A stretch of DNA of 64,000 nt, taken from Ruminococcus albus AD2013. GTDB lineage: Bacteria > Bacillota > Clostridia > Oscillospirales > Ruminococcaceae. The stretch lies in NCBI RefSeq assembly GCF_000526775.1, contig NZ_JAGS01000001.1, positions 2,046,001-2,110,000 of the forward strand. Reading direction: 5' to 3'. The notes under the pieces were generated by a model, which was not told where the DNA came from, did not search any database, and worked only from the letters and a program-made list of their open reading frames with translations. The position numbers and the translations under genes are program-made. Shown piece after piece: positions 18,891 through 27,120 of the stretch (within the stretch, counting starts at the first letter, position 1; each line of letters begins with the position of its first letter).

Positions 18891-19937
18891 TTATACTCCG
18901 CCGTACTGATAGTAAGCCGCACAGGCACCCTCATCGGATACCATGCAGGCACCTACGGGGTGTTCGGGGGTACATACCTTGCCGAATACCTTGCAGTCGC
19001 AGGGTTTGCATTTGCCTTGCAGGACTTCTCCACAGCGGCAGGCAGGATTGGGCTTGCCCTTTATCTCGGGCATAGCGTACTTCTTTCTTGCATCGAAATC
19101 GGCGTACTCATCGCGGAGTTTCATGCCCGACATGGGGATAACGCCAAGACCGCGCCATTCGGTATCGCAGGGCTCCATTACCTTTTCTATCAGCTTCCGT
19201 GCGGGGGGATTGCCCTCGGGCTTAACTACGCGGGGGTAGCAGTTGACGAAGAAAGGCTCGTCCTTTTCAGCGTTCTTCAGTATCACTGCAAGGGCGGTGA
19301 GAAGTTCGCTTGCGGTAAAGCCCGCGATAACGCCCGATACGCCTTTGGCTTTAAGTTCCTCGCATATAGCTGTACCTGTTATCGCGTTTACATGACCCGG
19401 ATAAAGGAAAGCGTCAGCACTGCCCTCCAATGCCGCATAGGCATTGGGCATGGTCTTGTTTGCGGTCAGCAGAGAGAAATTGGTAAGCCCGCAGTTTTTA
19501 GCTGTTTCAGCCGCAAGACAGGCTGAGGGGGTAGTGGTCTCAAAACCCACGGCAAGAAAAACTATCTGCTCATCGGGGTTCTGCCTTGCCATTTCAACTG
19601 CATCCAGCGGGGAATAAACGGGGCGTACCTGTGCGCCCTTAGCCCTTGCACCTGCAAGAGACATCTCCGTACCCGGTACACGGATAAGGTCGCCGAATGT
19701 GGTTATAACACAGCCTTTCTCCAGTGCCAGCCATATAGCTTCATCTATAAATCCCACGGGAGTTACGCACACGGGACATCCGGGTCCCGAGATAAGTTCA
19801 ACATTTTCGGGCAGAAGCTTGCGCAGACCCAGTTTGAATATCTCATGGGTATGGGTGCCGCAGACCTCCATTATACGCAGGGGTCTTCCCTTATAGTTAA
19901 CGATTATATCCCTTGCCTTTTTAGCCTGTTCGTTCAC
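18891..19937 (-). CDS. hypD: Hydrogenase maturation protein HypD
   Basis: 348 residues, the iron-sulfur scaffold that with HypC assembles the Fe(CN)2CO group. Family motifs are all visible: MEVCGTHTHEIF (about 24), SGPGCPVCVTP (about 50), FLAVGFETTTP (about 128), YPGHVNAITG (about 185) and the C-terminal cysteine-rich region from NPACRCGEVL (about 300) through CKPCDC to GACMVSDEGAC, which holds the [4Fe-4S] ligands. The start overlaps the hypC stop by four bases. A 65-base gap separates it from hypE. Confidence 0.97.
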   Translation of the reverse strand: MNEQAKKARDIIVNYKGRPLRIMEVCGTHTHEIFKLGLRKLLPENVELISGPGCPVCVTPVGFIDEAIWLALEKGCVITTFGDLIRVPGTEMSLAGARAKGAQVRPVYSPLDAVEMARQNPDEQIVFLAVGFETTTPSACLAAETAKNCGLTNFSLLTANKTMPNAYAALEGSADAFLYPGHVNAITGTAICEELKAKGVSGVIAGFTASELLTALAVILKNAEKDEPFFVNCYPRVVKPEGNPPARKLIEKVMEPCDTEWRGLGVIPMSGMKLRDEYADFDARKKYAMPEIKGKPNPACRCGEVLQGKCKPCDCKVFGKVCTPEHPVGACMVSDEGACAAYYQYGGV

Positions 19938-20143
19938 AGCAGACCCTCCATTACATCAAATGCTTCGTCCTCGTCGTTCGAGGTGATCTTTGCGATAGCC
20001 ACACCTGCGTGCACCATCACATAATCACCGGGTTCGAGGTCTTCCAGCAGATCGGCGCTGACCTCGCGCTTTGCGCCGTTTGCATCTATAAGGGCTGTAC
20101 CGTCCTTAACGTTTACTACTTTTGCAGATAATCCAACACACAT
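19934..20143 (-). CDS. hypC: Hydrogenase maturation chaperone HypC
   Basis: 69 residues. Starts MCVGLSAKV: the N-terminal cysteine at position 2 is essential for binding HypD and the iron unit. The beta-barrel signature DLEPGDYVMVHAGVAIAKI is present at 35-53. In [NiFe] systems HypC hands the iron unit to the hydrogenase large subunit, but no such subunit is in the window, so the recipient here is unknown. Overlaps hypD by four bases. Confidence 0.95.
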   Translation of the reverse strand: MCVGLSAKVVNVKDGTALIDANGAKREVSADLLEDLEPGDYVMVHAGVAIAKITSNDEDEAFDVMEGLL

Positions 20144-20442
20144 ATTTATCCTCCTATTCTAAATGAGGGGCTGTGCCCCTCATACTCCAAACATCAGCTT
20201 TGCTGATGTTGTGCGCGGCAAGACCTTCGCGCCCGAGAAACTTGAGCGGCGTTCGCTTTGGTCGCTTCGCTCCCGCAGCTCACTATGCTCAAGGGGCGCT
20301 CAGGCTCTTGCCTTGCTGTTGGTTTATATTACTTTATTTTGGGCTTCAAATTAAGCTATTTTTTGACATTCTATCGTCCGCGGCATGAAAGCTTTGCCAT
20401 TCACAAAACCCCGCCGCGCAATTATTAATTGTGAATTATGAA
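20144..20442. repeat. Non-coding repeat element between hypF and hypC
   Basis: About 300 bases with no gene. It has a stem GAGGGGCTGTGCCCCTC (20164-20180), ACATCAGC-TTT-GCTGATGT (20190-20208), GC-rich blocks resembling those at 8460 and 50960, and ends in AATTGTGAATTATGAATTATGAATTAT, which supplies the last bases and stop of hypF. It interrupts an otherwise tightly packed operon and its hairpins could weaken transcription into hypCDE. Confidence 0.7.
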
Positions 20443-22755
20443 TTATGAATTATAAATGCCATACGCTGCCTGTCCCAGAGCTATGCCGCCGTCATTGGGC
20501 GGTATCAGGCTGTGCAGAAGTACGGTGAAGCCTTTGGCTGTAAGTCTTTCGTGGCACAGCTTTGTCAGCAGACGGTTCTGGAAAACTCCGCCGCTGAGGG
20601 CAACGGTATTTATGCCTGTATCCTCGCTTATCTTTTCGCAGGCGGCTGTTACCATATCAGCAAGCACCGCATGAAAGGTATAGGCAAGTACATCGGGCTG
20701 ACAGCAGGCGAGTTTACGCTCGGCTATATCAGCCGCAAGTGCCATTGTACAGAGAGTTACAAAACCGTCCTGATACTTTATCAGCTTTTCGGGAGTACGG
20801 TAATTCTCCGATATCTCGTGGCGCTTTGCTAAACAGCGCTCGGCTTCGCACATAAGGGCTACGGAAGCTTCGCCCTCAAAGGTGGATGTCCTCTTTATAC
20901 CGAGTATAGCGGACACGGCATCGAAAAGTCTGCCGCAGCTTGTGGACTTAACAGAGTTGAGACCCTTTTCAGCCATAGCCTTTTGCAGTTTATACTCCAT
21001 GCCGTCGCATATGCCAAGACGCTGACAGAGGACTTCTCCGCCGTCGCCGAAAGCATCGCGTATAAGTGCCGAGGCTATGCGCCAGCCCTCTTTTGAGGAG
21101 AGGTCGCCGCCTGTCTGCATAAATGGACGTATACTTCCGACCCTTTTATAGCCGCGGTAATCGCAGAGGAGAAATTCGCCGCCCCATATAGTGCCGTCAT
21201 CGCCGTAGCCTGTGCCGTCGAAGCTGACACCGATCACCTTTCCGTCAAAGCCGTTTTCAGCCATGCAGGAAAGTATGTGGGCGTAGTGATGCTGTACCTT
21301 TATCAGGGGTACGCCCAGCTTTTTAGCGATATCCTCAGCCACGCGGACGGTGTTGTACTTGGGGTGGGTATCGCAGACAATGACCTCGGGGTTCGTTTCG
21401 AGAAGTCCGCACATTCTCTCGGTGCTTTCTTCCAGGGCTTTTACGGTGCGGATATCCGCCATATCTCCCACGTAGGGCGAGGGATAAAGCAGGTCGCCTC
21501 TTGCTATGCAGAAGCTGTTTTTCAGCTCGCCGCCGACGGCAAGCACCTGTTTGTCAGCCTTGTTTTTCAGCATGACGGGCAGGGGTGCGAAACCGCGGGA
21601 GCGGCGTATCATATAGGGCTTATCGAAAAGCCAGTCGCACACGCTGTCATCTGCACGGAGAAGTATCTTCCTGTTGTGGGAAAGCATGAGGTCGCAGAAA
21701 CCGCCTATCTCTTTGAGGGCATCTTCGTCACTGCGGCATATTGGTGCGCCGCGGACGTTGCCGCTGGTCATTACAAGGCAGTCGGTCATATCAACATCAT
21801 CGGGATAGTCGAATAATAGCATCTGCACAGGGGCATAGGGAAGCATAACGCCCACGGTGGTATTATCGGGGGCTATCTTCTCGCTGAGAGTGCAGCAGCT
21901 GCGCTTTTTAAGAAGCATTATTGGCTTCTGCCAGCCTGTGAGGTATTCTTCCTGACCGTCCCTGATATGGCACTGTTTGCGCACGGTGTCCATATCCCGC
22001 ATCATTACCGCAAAGGGCTTTGCGGGGCGGCTTTTCAGTTCACGCAGGCGTGAAACGGCTTCCTCGTTGTGGGCATCACAGCAGAGGTGGAAACCGCCTA
22101 TGCCCTTTACTGCCGCTATCTTACCTTCCATTATGGCGCGCCTGATAAGTGTGATGGCGTCACCGCCCTTTATATCGGTGCCCACGATGTAGACCTCGGG
22201 GCCGCAGTCGTTACAGCACACGGGCTGTGCATCATAGCGGCGTGTAGCAGGGTCGTGGTACTCGGAAGAACACTTTTCGCACATGGGGTGTTCTTTCATG
22301 GTGGTGCGTTCGCGGTCATAGGGCATAGACTCCAGTATAGTCAGACGCGGACCGCACTGGGTACAGTTTATAAAGGGGTGCAGATATCTTCTGTCCGTTT
22401 TATCGAACAGTTCTGCACGGCATTTCGGGCAGGTGGCGATATCGGGGGAAACGAATATATCTCCCATCTCCTTTTCGCTCTCGATTATCTCAAAGCCCGA
22501 AAATTCGGTATATTCAATATCGGTGACTTCTACCTCAAGAACCATGGCGCGTTCGGGAGGATCATGTCTTATCCTGTCGGCAAAGGCTGCAAGAGAAGCT
22601 TCTTCACCTGTGGCATAGATATCCACATAGGAACCCTTATTCGCCACTGTTCCGCTGATGCCGAGTTCTTCGGCGGTCACAGCGGTGAAAGGTCGGAAGC
22701 CTACGCCCTGCACTATGCCGAAAACACGTATATTGACAGTTTTTATGTTGTTCAC
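20443..22755 (-). CDS. hypF: Carbamoyltransferase HypF
   Basis: 770 residues, full length. HypF makes carbamoyl-AMP from carbamoyl phosphate and passes the carbamoyl group to HypE. Domains in order: acylphosphatase (about 5-92, VFGIVQGVGFRPF), two zinc fingers (CPKCRAEL, CTQCGP, CEKC, CCNDCGP, about 108-185), YrdC-like ATP site (about 200-385, KGIGGFHLCCDA and TSGNVRGAPIC) and Kae1-like domain (VQHHYAHILSCMAENG, SFDGTGYGDDGTIWGGE, LSGGVFQNRLL, GGIALGQAAYG). Starts 13 bases after the component-1-like gene, which places it firmly in the nitrogenase-like operon. The final residues come from the AATTCATAATT repeat. Confidence 0.97.
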   Translation of the reverse strand: MNNIKTVNIRVFGIVQGVGFRPFTAVTAEELGISGTVANKGSYVDIYATGEEASLAAFADRIRHDPPERAMVLEVEVTDIEYTEFSGFEIIESEKEMGDIFVSPDIATCPKCRAELFDKTDRRYLHPFINCTQCGPRLTILESMPYDRERTTMKEHPMCEKCSSEYHDPATRRYDAQPVCCNDCGPEVYIVGTDIKGGDAITLIRRAIMEGKIAAVKGIGGFHLCCDAHNEEAVSRLRELKSRPAKPFAVMMRDMDTVRKQCHIRDGQEEYLTGWQKPIMLLKKRSCCTLSEKIAPDNTTVGVMLPYAPVQMLLFDYPDDVDMTDCLVMTSGNVRGAPICRSDEDALKEIGGFCDLMLSHNRKILLRADDSVCDWLFDKPYMIRRSRGFAPLPVMLKNKADKQVLAVGGELKNSFCIARGDLLYPSPYVGDMADIRTVKALEESTERMCGLLETNPEVIVCDTHPKYNTVRVAEDIAKKLGVPLIKVQHHYAHILSCMAENGFDGKVIGVSFDGTGYGDDGTIWGGEFLLCDYRGYKRVGSIRPFMQTGGDLSSKEGWRIASALIRDAFGDGGEVLCQRLGICDGMEYKLQKAMAEKGLNSVKSTSCGRLFDAVSAILGIKRTSTFEGEASVALMCEAERCLAKRHEISENYRTPEKLIKYQDGFVTLCTMALAADIAERKLACCQPDVLAYTFHAVLADMVTAACEKISEDTGINTVALSGGVFQNRLLTKLCHERLTAKGFTVLLHSLIPPNDGGIALGQAAYGIYNS

Positions 22756-22768
22756 CTTCTTATATCTG

Positions 22769-23794
22769 TTATTGGAAAGTTCTGCCCGAAACTGCGAAGT
22801 GAGGCAGGTCGAACCATTCGCCCTTGTACTCGGGGAGGGCGCGTTTAAGGCTGATATCAGCTATTATAAGGTCGAAGCCCTTTGCCTTTTCTGCGAGGTC
22901 TTCCTCGTCCTTTATGTGGAAGTCGCCCTCCTGTGCGGCGGTCTTATCAAGCATGAAGAACGTTCCGCAGGTCGAATCGCCTATGATATCGCGGACAGCA
23001 TTTGCTGTCATCTGCTGGTGTATGATAAGAGTTCTGCCGCCTGTTCTCAGGTCTTTCAGCTTATCGGTATACTCACCAGGAAGCGGACAGCCGTGCACCT
23101 CAACATCGAGTGAGAAATTATCTTTAAGGTAATTTCCTGCCCTGATGCCTGCGGGAGATATGACGAATATCTTCTCAAATCGGGAGATGTTTTTTACTTC
23201 GTCAAGTCCGCTGTCGAAGCCTATGCATTTGACTTCCTCAAAGCCCTCAGCCTTTATCTGCGATACTATGGTATCGGCGGTGATGAAGCCCGTATCAAGA
23301 GGTGTAGCGCCTATGACGGCGGCAGTGCCTTTCCGGGTGGGGAGTTTTTCCTTTGCAAATGTTTTGAACAAACGCAGGTAGGCTTCTTCCTCGCCTTTAT
23401 CGTAAAGCTTTGTGCCGTCGGTCTGAACTGTGATACAGGGTACGCCTGTTTTCTTTTCAGCCATGCGTTCAAGGGCTTTATAGTCGGTGGCTATGACTGC
23501 GGGGACAGGTGTGCCGACGATGGCGGTGAAGTCCCTTTCAAGCTGCTGCTGTGCAAGGGCAAGCTTTGCAACAAGGCGGTCATCTCTGCCGAGGATAGCG
23601 TCCATATCACGGAGTCCCGCACTGAACAGCGCGGACTTTTTAGTGAACCAGCGGGGTTCATCAAAACCGCAGACATTGCCCGCACATCCGCCCGCATCGC
23701 ATATAACGGTGATACCACCAAGTTCGTAAAGCACCGAACAGGCACCTGAATCATCGGGGGCAAGGGGAGAGATATATCTCAAAAACTTTTTCAT
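22769..23794 (-). CDS. Nitrogenase component-1-like protein, pair 2, type-B subunit
   Basis: 341 residues, paralogous to the gene at 25853-27052: both start with SG(A/V)CS-LYE-GG followed by a GGC or SGC cysteine and DEPRW. Members of this superfamily (NifD/K, NifE/N, BchN/B, CfbD) hold iron-sulfur clusters and accept electrons from an Fe protein. Cysteines at 19 and 37 fit cluster ligands. The third expected position is valine 93 (FTAIVGTPVP), where the paralogue has cysteine, so its cluster is probably bound differently. It lacks about 60 residues relative to its paralogue. Start overlaps the upstream stop (ATGA), with GGAGGAGAAGAA before it. Substrate unknown. Confidence 0.85.
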   Translation of the reverse strand: MKKFLRYISPLAPDDSGACSVLYELGGITVICDAGGCAGNVCGFDEPRWFTKKSALFSAGLRDMDAILGRDDRLVAKLALAQQQLERDFTAIVGTPVPAVIATDYKALERMAEKKTGVPCITVQTDGTKLYDKGEEEAYLRLFKTFAKEKLPTRKGTAAVIGATPLDTGFITADTIVSQIKAEGFEEVKCIGFDSGLDEVKNISRFEKIFVISPAGIRAGNYLKDNFSLDVEVHGCPLPGEYTDKLKDLRTGGRTLIIHQQMTANAVRDIIGDSTCGTFFMLDKTAAQEGDFHIKDEEDLAEKAKGFDLIIADISLKRALPEYKGEWFDLPHFAVSGRTFQ

Positions 23795-25083
23795 TTCTTC
23801 TCCTCCTTTGCAAGTGCTTCGTCTAGTTCTGCAAGCAGGCGTTCAACGCCCTCATATCCGAAAGGCTGTTCCTCGGTATTGAACTGTGCGCATGGCAGGT
23901 CGGGGTGATAATATCCAGCGTCAACACCTATCGCAACATCTATATCAGTCTTTCTCTCATAATTCAGCATCGTAGGCGAAAGGTTCGAGAATATGCGGGT
24001 ATCGGGGGATACCTGAGCAAGTTTCTTTATGAATACGAAGTTTCTCTCCCCCACCGTGCCGTATATCTCGCTGACCTTTATGCCGTACTCTGTCAGTGCA
24101 AGGGCAAGTTCAAAGCTGTCAGCATTTACGCACTCGCCCACCGCCGCAGATATCTTTCCGTGTTTTGATATGAAGTTATCTACTGCGGTTTTGGCTTTAT
24201 CGTAATATTTATCATCATCAAATTCTGCACCCAGCGCCTGACCAAGCAGACGGTACTGATTGCGTATCTTATCAAGCCTGTACATTCTCGTCAGCTCGAT
24301 AAAGGGTATACCCAAACGCTTTTCCATATCCTGTGCGGCATATCTCGCTTCGGCATTTATCACAAGGTTGAAATTCGCCCTTGAAAGATCGTGGTATTCA
24401 TCTATTGTACTGCACCTTGAAAGCTCACGAACTTTCTTTATGCCCGCACTGTGAAGAAGGTCATACAGCTCGCTGTCATCGTGAACATGGCTGAAATATC
24501 CGAGTATGTTACATTCGTTGGATATCCTCTTCTGCGGCTTCAACAGCGAGTATACCGACTTTCTCACTCCTGCCATGGGGGGCAGACGCTTCTCTCTTGT
24601 AAGCGCATACATATATGCGGGGACAGTCGGTACGCCTGTTTCGTCCTCGCACTTGCGGCATACACGTTCCATATCCGTACCAAGAAGTGCGTCAACACAG
24701 GTAATGCATATCATCACTGCTGTGGGTGTATAGTCAAGGCTTTCGCAGACTTCTCTGCACGCCTTTGGTATCTTTGTGAGATGTCTGCCTGTGACGATAT
24801 CGGTATCATCGAGAAGCAGATAGAAAAATCTTTCGTTATATCCCAGTTCGTTGAGAAGTGCGGTATTTCTTCCGCAGCAGCCGGGGGCTACCAGAAGCAT
24901 CACAGAACCGGGTATGGCAAGACCCGCTCTTTTTACGCCGAATCCCTTTGCACCGGGAGAATTGAAATCCAGTGTTGCGGGGGACGAATATATCATATGC
25001 TTGTGGCTCATGAGTTCGTCGGGGGTATTTTCAAAGCCCTTTGCGGCGAGATCGGCGGCGGTGATGTAGTATGCGTCAGTCAT
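23791..25083 (-). CDS. Nitrogenase component-1-like protein, pair 2, type-A subunit
   Basis: 430 residues, paralogous to the gene at 27117-28430. The N-terminal YSSPATLDFNSPGAKG segment precedes LLVAPGCCGRNT (cysteines 69 and 70), then ICITCVDALLGTD (cysteine 129), which aligns with the TTC-x-x-x-IGDD motif of NifK. A later TVPAYMYALTREKRLPP block parallels its paralogue. The mix of one well-aligned cysteine and an adjacent CC pair is unlike canonical NifD or NifK. Overlaps the Fe-protein gene upstream by eight bases and the type-B gene by four, so the three are co-translated as one module. Confidence 0.85.
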   Translation of the reverse strand: MTDAYYITAADLAAKGFENTPDELMSHKHMIYSSPATLDFNSPGAKGFGVKRAGLAIPGSVMLLVAPGCCGRNTALLNELGYNERFFYLLLDDTDIVTGRHLTKIPKACREVCESLDYTPTAVMICITCVDALLGTDMERVCRKCEDETGVPTVPAYMYALTREKRLPPMAGVRKSVYSLLKPQKRISNECNILGYFSHVHDDSELYDLLHSAGIKKVRELSRCSTIDEYHDLSRANFNLVINAEARYAAQDMEKRLGIPFIELTRMYRLDKIRNQYRLLGQALGAEFDDDKYYDKAKTAVDNFISKHGKISAAVGECVNADSFELALALTEYGIKVSEIYGTVGERNFVFIKKLAQVSPDTRIFSNLSPTMLNYERKTDIDVAIGVDAGYYHPDLPCAQFNTEEQPFGYEGVERLLAELDEALAKEEKK

Positions 25084-25840
25084 CCTGTTCTTCCTCCGCT
25101 ATGAGTTTTTTGGCGAGGTCGAAGAAGCGCTTTGAAGTTTCACATTCGGGGTCGCCCTCGATGACGGTCTTGCCCATATCCTCGTACTTTATTATATCAG
25201 CCGAACGCGGGATATCAGCCGCAACGTCAAGACCTGCTGACTCTGCAAAAGCGCGGACTTTTTCTTCCTCGTTTTCAACGGCGCGGCGGTTCATGATTAT
25301 ACCGCGTACTTTGGCATAGCTTCTGTCCTCGAAATTCTTCACCGCTTTGTTGATATTATTAGCGGCATACAGCGCCATCTTTTCGCCCGAGGTAACTATC
25401 AGCACCTTGTCGGCGTAGCCCTCTCTTATAGGGGCGGCAAATCCTCCGCATACCACGTCGCCGAGGACATCGTAGAGAACCACATCGGGCTTGAACTTCT
25501 CAAAAAGTTCAAGTTCTTCCAACAGGGAGAATGTGGTGATGATACCTCTGCCCGCACAGCCGAGACCCGGGGTGGGTCCGCCTGTTTCGATACAGAGTAT
25601 ACCGCCGAAACCTATCTGAGATATCTCCTCGATGGAAGTCGGTTCTTCGTCACGGTCGCGCATATAGTCCATAACAGGGGTTACAGGTGTTCCGCCCAGC
25701 AGATTTATGGTAGAATCCGCCTTGGGGTCACAGCCTATCTGTATCACCCTTTTTCCGAGAGATGCGAAAGCCGCCGCGAGGTTCGCGGTACAGGTGGATT
25801 TTCCTATGCCGCCCTTGCCGTATATCGCCAGTTTTATCAT
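25076..25840 (-). CDS. Nitrogenase Fe-protein-like (NifH/BchL/CfbC superfamily) ATPase, copy 2
   Basis: 254 residues. P-loop YGKGGIGKST (7-16), IGCDPKADST, and the two cysteines that bridge the [4Fe-4S] cluster between monomers: cysteine 95 in GLGCAGRGI and cysteine 131 in GDVVCGGFAAPIR. All features for MgATP-driven electron delivery are intact. It would reduce the component-1-like pair encoded immediately downstream. Compared with true NifH it lacks the longer C-terminal tail. A GAGG site precedes ATG 25840. It is clearly diverged from copy 1 at 28432-29190, so each copy probably serves its own partner. Confidence 0.92.
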   Translation of the reverse strand: MIKLAIYGKGGIGKSTCTANLAAAFASLGKRVIQIGCDPKADSTINLLGGTPVTPVMDYMRDRDEEPTSIEEISQIGFGGILCIETGGPTPGLGCAGRGIITTFSLLEELELFEKFKPDVVLYDVLGDVVCGGFAAPIREGYADKVLIVTSGEKMALYAANNINKAVKNFEDRSYAKVRGIIMNRRAVENEEEKVRAFAESAGLDVAADIPRSADIIKYEDMGKTVIEGDPECETSKRFFDLAKKLIAEEEQDD

Positions 25841-25852
25841 TCAAAAAACTCC

Positions 25853-27052
25853 TCATTTATTTTTCTTATTTATTGCGAGTACAAGATCATCCAGAAAGTC
25901 ATTACACGTAGGATCTTTCATATCCTTTGCAAAGCATCTGCCCGAGAAAGCGAAGTGGGGCAGTTCGATAAGCCTGCATCCCTCGGGTATGATGTATTTG
26001 TACAGGGGGTCTGCCACGACTTCCTTAATGCCGCGGTCTTTGATATATGCCTTGATGTCTTCCTCGGCATATAGGGGCATATCCTTTTTATCGGGAGATA
26101 GGTCTGCATCTATATCCGGGGGACATATAACATCTACCGCATGGCGGGTCATTACAGACCATTCAAAGGCTATCGACCCTGCAAGCACAGCCTCGCCTAT
26201 GACAAGGCGCTCGGCTTTTTCGTCGGTACATCTGCCGCGGCACATTGCTGCCATCATTCTGCTTATACCGTCATGGGCAGTTTCATACATAAAACTGCTG
26301 AGAGCACCTGCCTGTATCATATCGACATCGCCCAGGGGCACGCCGCAGATATAGGGTATACCGAATTCCTTTTCCATATACCGCGCTGCAGGAAGCCCGC
26401 AGTAGGATACCACGAGATTCACATTTGCAGAGGCTGCTTTGCGTATCTCATCGAGAGTGCCGCCCATGCCTATGGAGGATATGACTTTCATCTTAGGTCT
26501 GCTGTAAAGCTTCTTCATGCTTTCAACCGCCCCCGTAAGACCGAAATCAAGGGGGGTCGCACCTATGATATTTATGGCGATGCCATCGAAATCTTCCTTG
26601 GGCATATCATGTACGAACTCACGGACAATAGCTTCAAGCGCCATACCGGCACCGCTGATATACGAACGTGTACCATTGGTTGCCAGACCGAAAGTCGGTA
26701 TACCAGTCCGTCCCTGAATATCCCTCGCCACTGCTTCGTAGTCAAAACCTGTCATCATGGGCATGGGTGAACCGCACAGCGCTATAAATGCGGGCTGACG
26801 GTCTTTAGCGGCTGAGACTATATCTTCGATAAGCTTTTCATCGTTGCCGAGGATAGCATCGGTCTCGGTAAGCGCGGATATATAGATATCCGAGCGCATA
26901 TCGTACCAGCGGGGTTCATCGTGGGTTGAATAAGTGGAATTGCAGCCCGATGCATCATGCACGACTATCATGCCGCCAAACTCATACAGCGCCGAACATA
27001 CGCCCGAAGTATCCGCCGCATAGCATGGTATTATCTTACTGACATTTTTCAT
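25853..27052 (-). CDS. Nitrogenase component-1-like protein, pair 1, type-B subunit
   Basis: 399 residues from ATG 27052, chosen for the AGAGG site six bases upstream; earlier in-frame ATGs lack one. Cysteines 10, 19, 37 and 93 (ALCGSPMPMMTGFD) fit the NifD-like P-cluster positions. GATPLDFGLTG and the helix VNLVVSYCGLPAARYMEKEFGIP (split, about 211-233) resemble the NifD stretch around the FeMo-cofactor cysteine (VHCYRSM...MEEKYGIP), with cysteine 218 close to that position. No match to the NifD cofactor histidine was identified. This gene is the best candidate to hold an active-site cofactor. Electron donor probably the Fe protein at 28432-29190. Confidence 0.87.
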   Translation of the reverse strand: MKNVSKIIPCYAADTSGVCSALYEFGGMIVVHDASGCNSTYSTHDEPRWYDMRSDIYISALTETDAILGNDEKLIEDIVSAAKDRQPAFIALCGSPMPMMTGFDYEAVARDIQGRTGIPTFGLATNGTRSYISGAGMALEAIVREFVHDMPKEDFDGIAINIIGATPLDFGLTGAVESMKKLYSRPKMKVISSIGMGGTLDEIRKAASANVNLVVSYCGLPAARYMEKEFGIPYICGVPLGDVDMIQAGALSSFMYETAHDGISRMMAAMCRGRCTDEKAERLVIGEAVLAGSIAFEWSVMTRHAVDVICPPDIDADLSPDKKDMPLYAEEDIKAYIKDRGIKEVVADPLYKYIIPEGCRLIELPHFAFSGRCFAKDMKDPTCNDFLDDLVLAINKKNK

Positions 27053-27082
27053 AGTAAACCTCTTTTTCATGATCATTGACAC

Positions 27083-27120
27083 TGTATCGCCAATGCCAAT
27101 AATTATGAATTATGAATTAT
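27083..27120. repeat. AATTATGAATTATGAATTAT repeat at a gene 3' end
   Basis: The same short repeat as at 17584, 17799, 20420 and 51100 lies in the only gap (64 bases) between the two pair-1 component genes. It contributes the stop codon of the upstream type-A gene. Confidence 0.7.

Noticed and set aside
17818..22755. Ordinary [NiFe]-hydrogenase maturation operon
   Set aside because: No large or small subunit, protease, hypA or hypB is in the window and hypF is locked to nitrogenase-like genes. The possibility of a hydrogenase elsewhere in the genome remains.
22069..22848. 259-codon plus-strand frame
   Set aside because: Antisense shadow of hypF caused by the biased codon use of the real gene.
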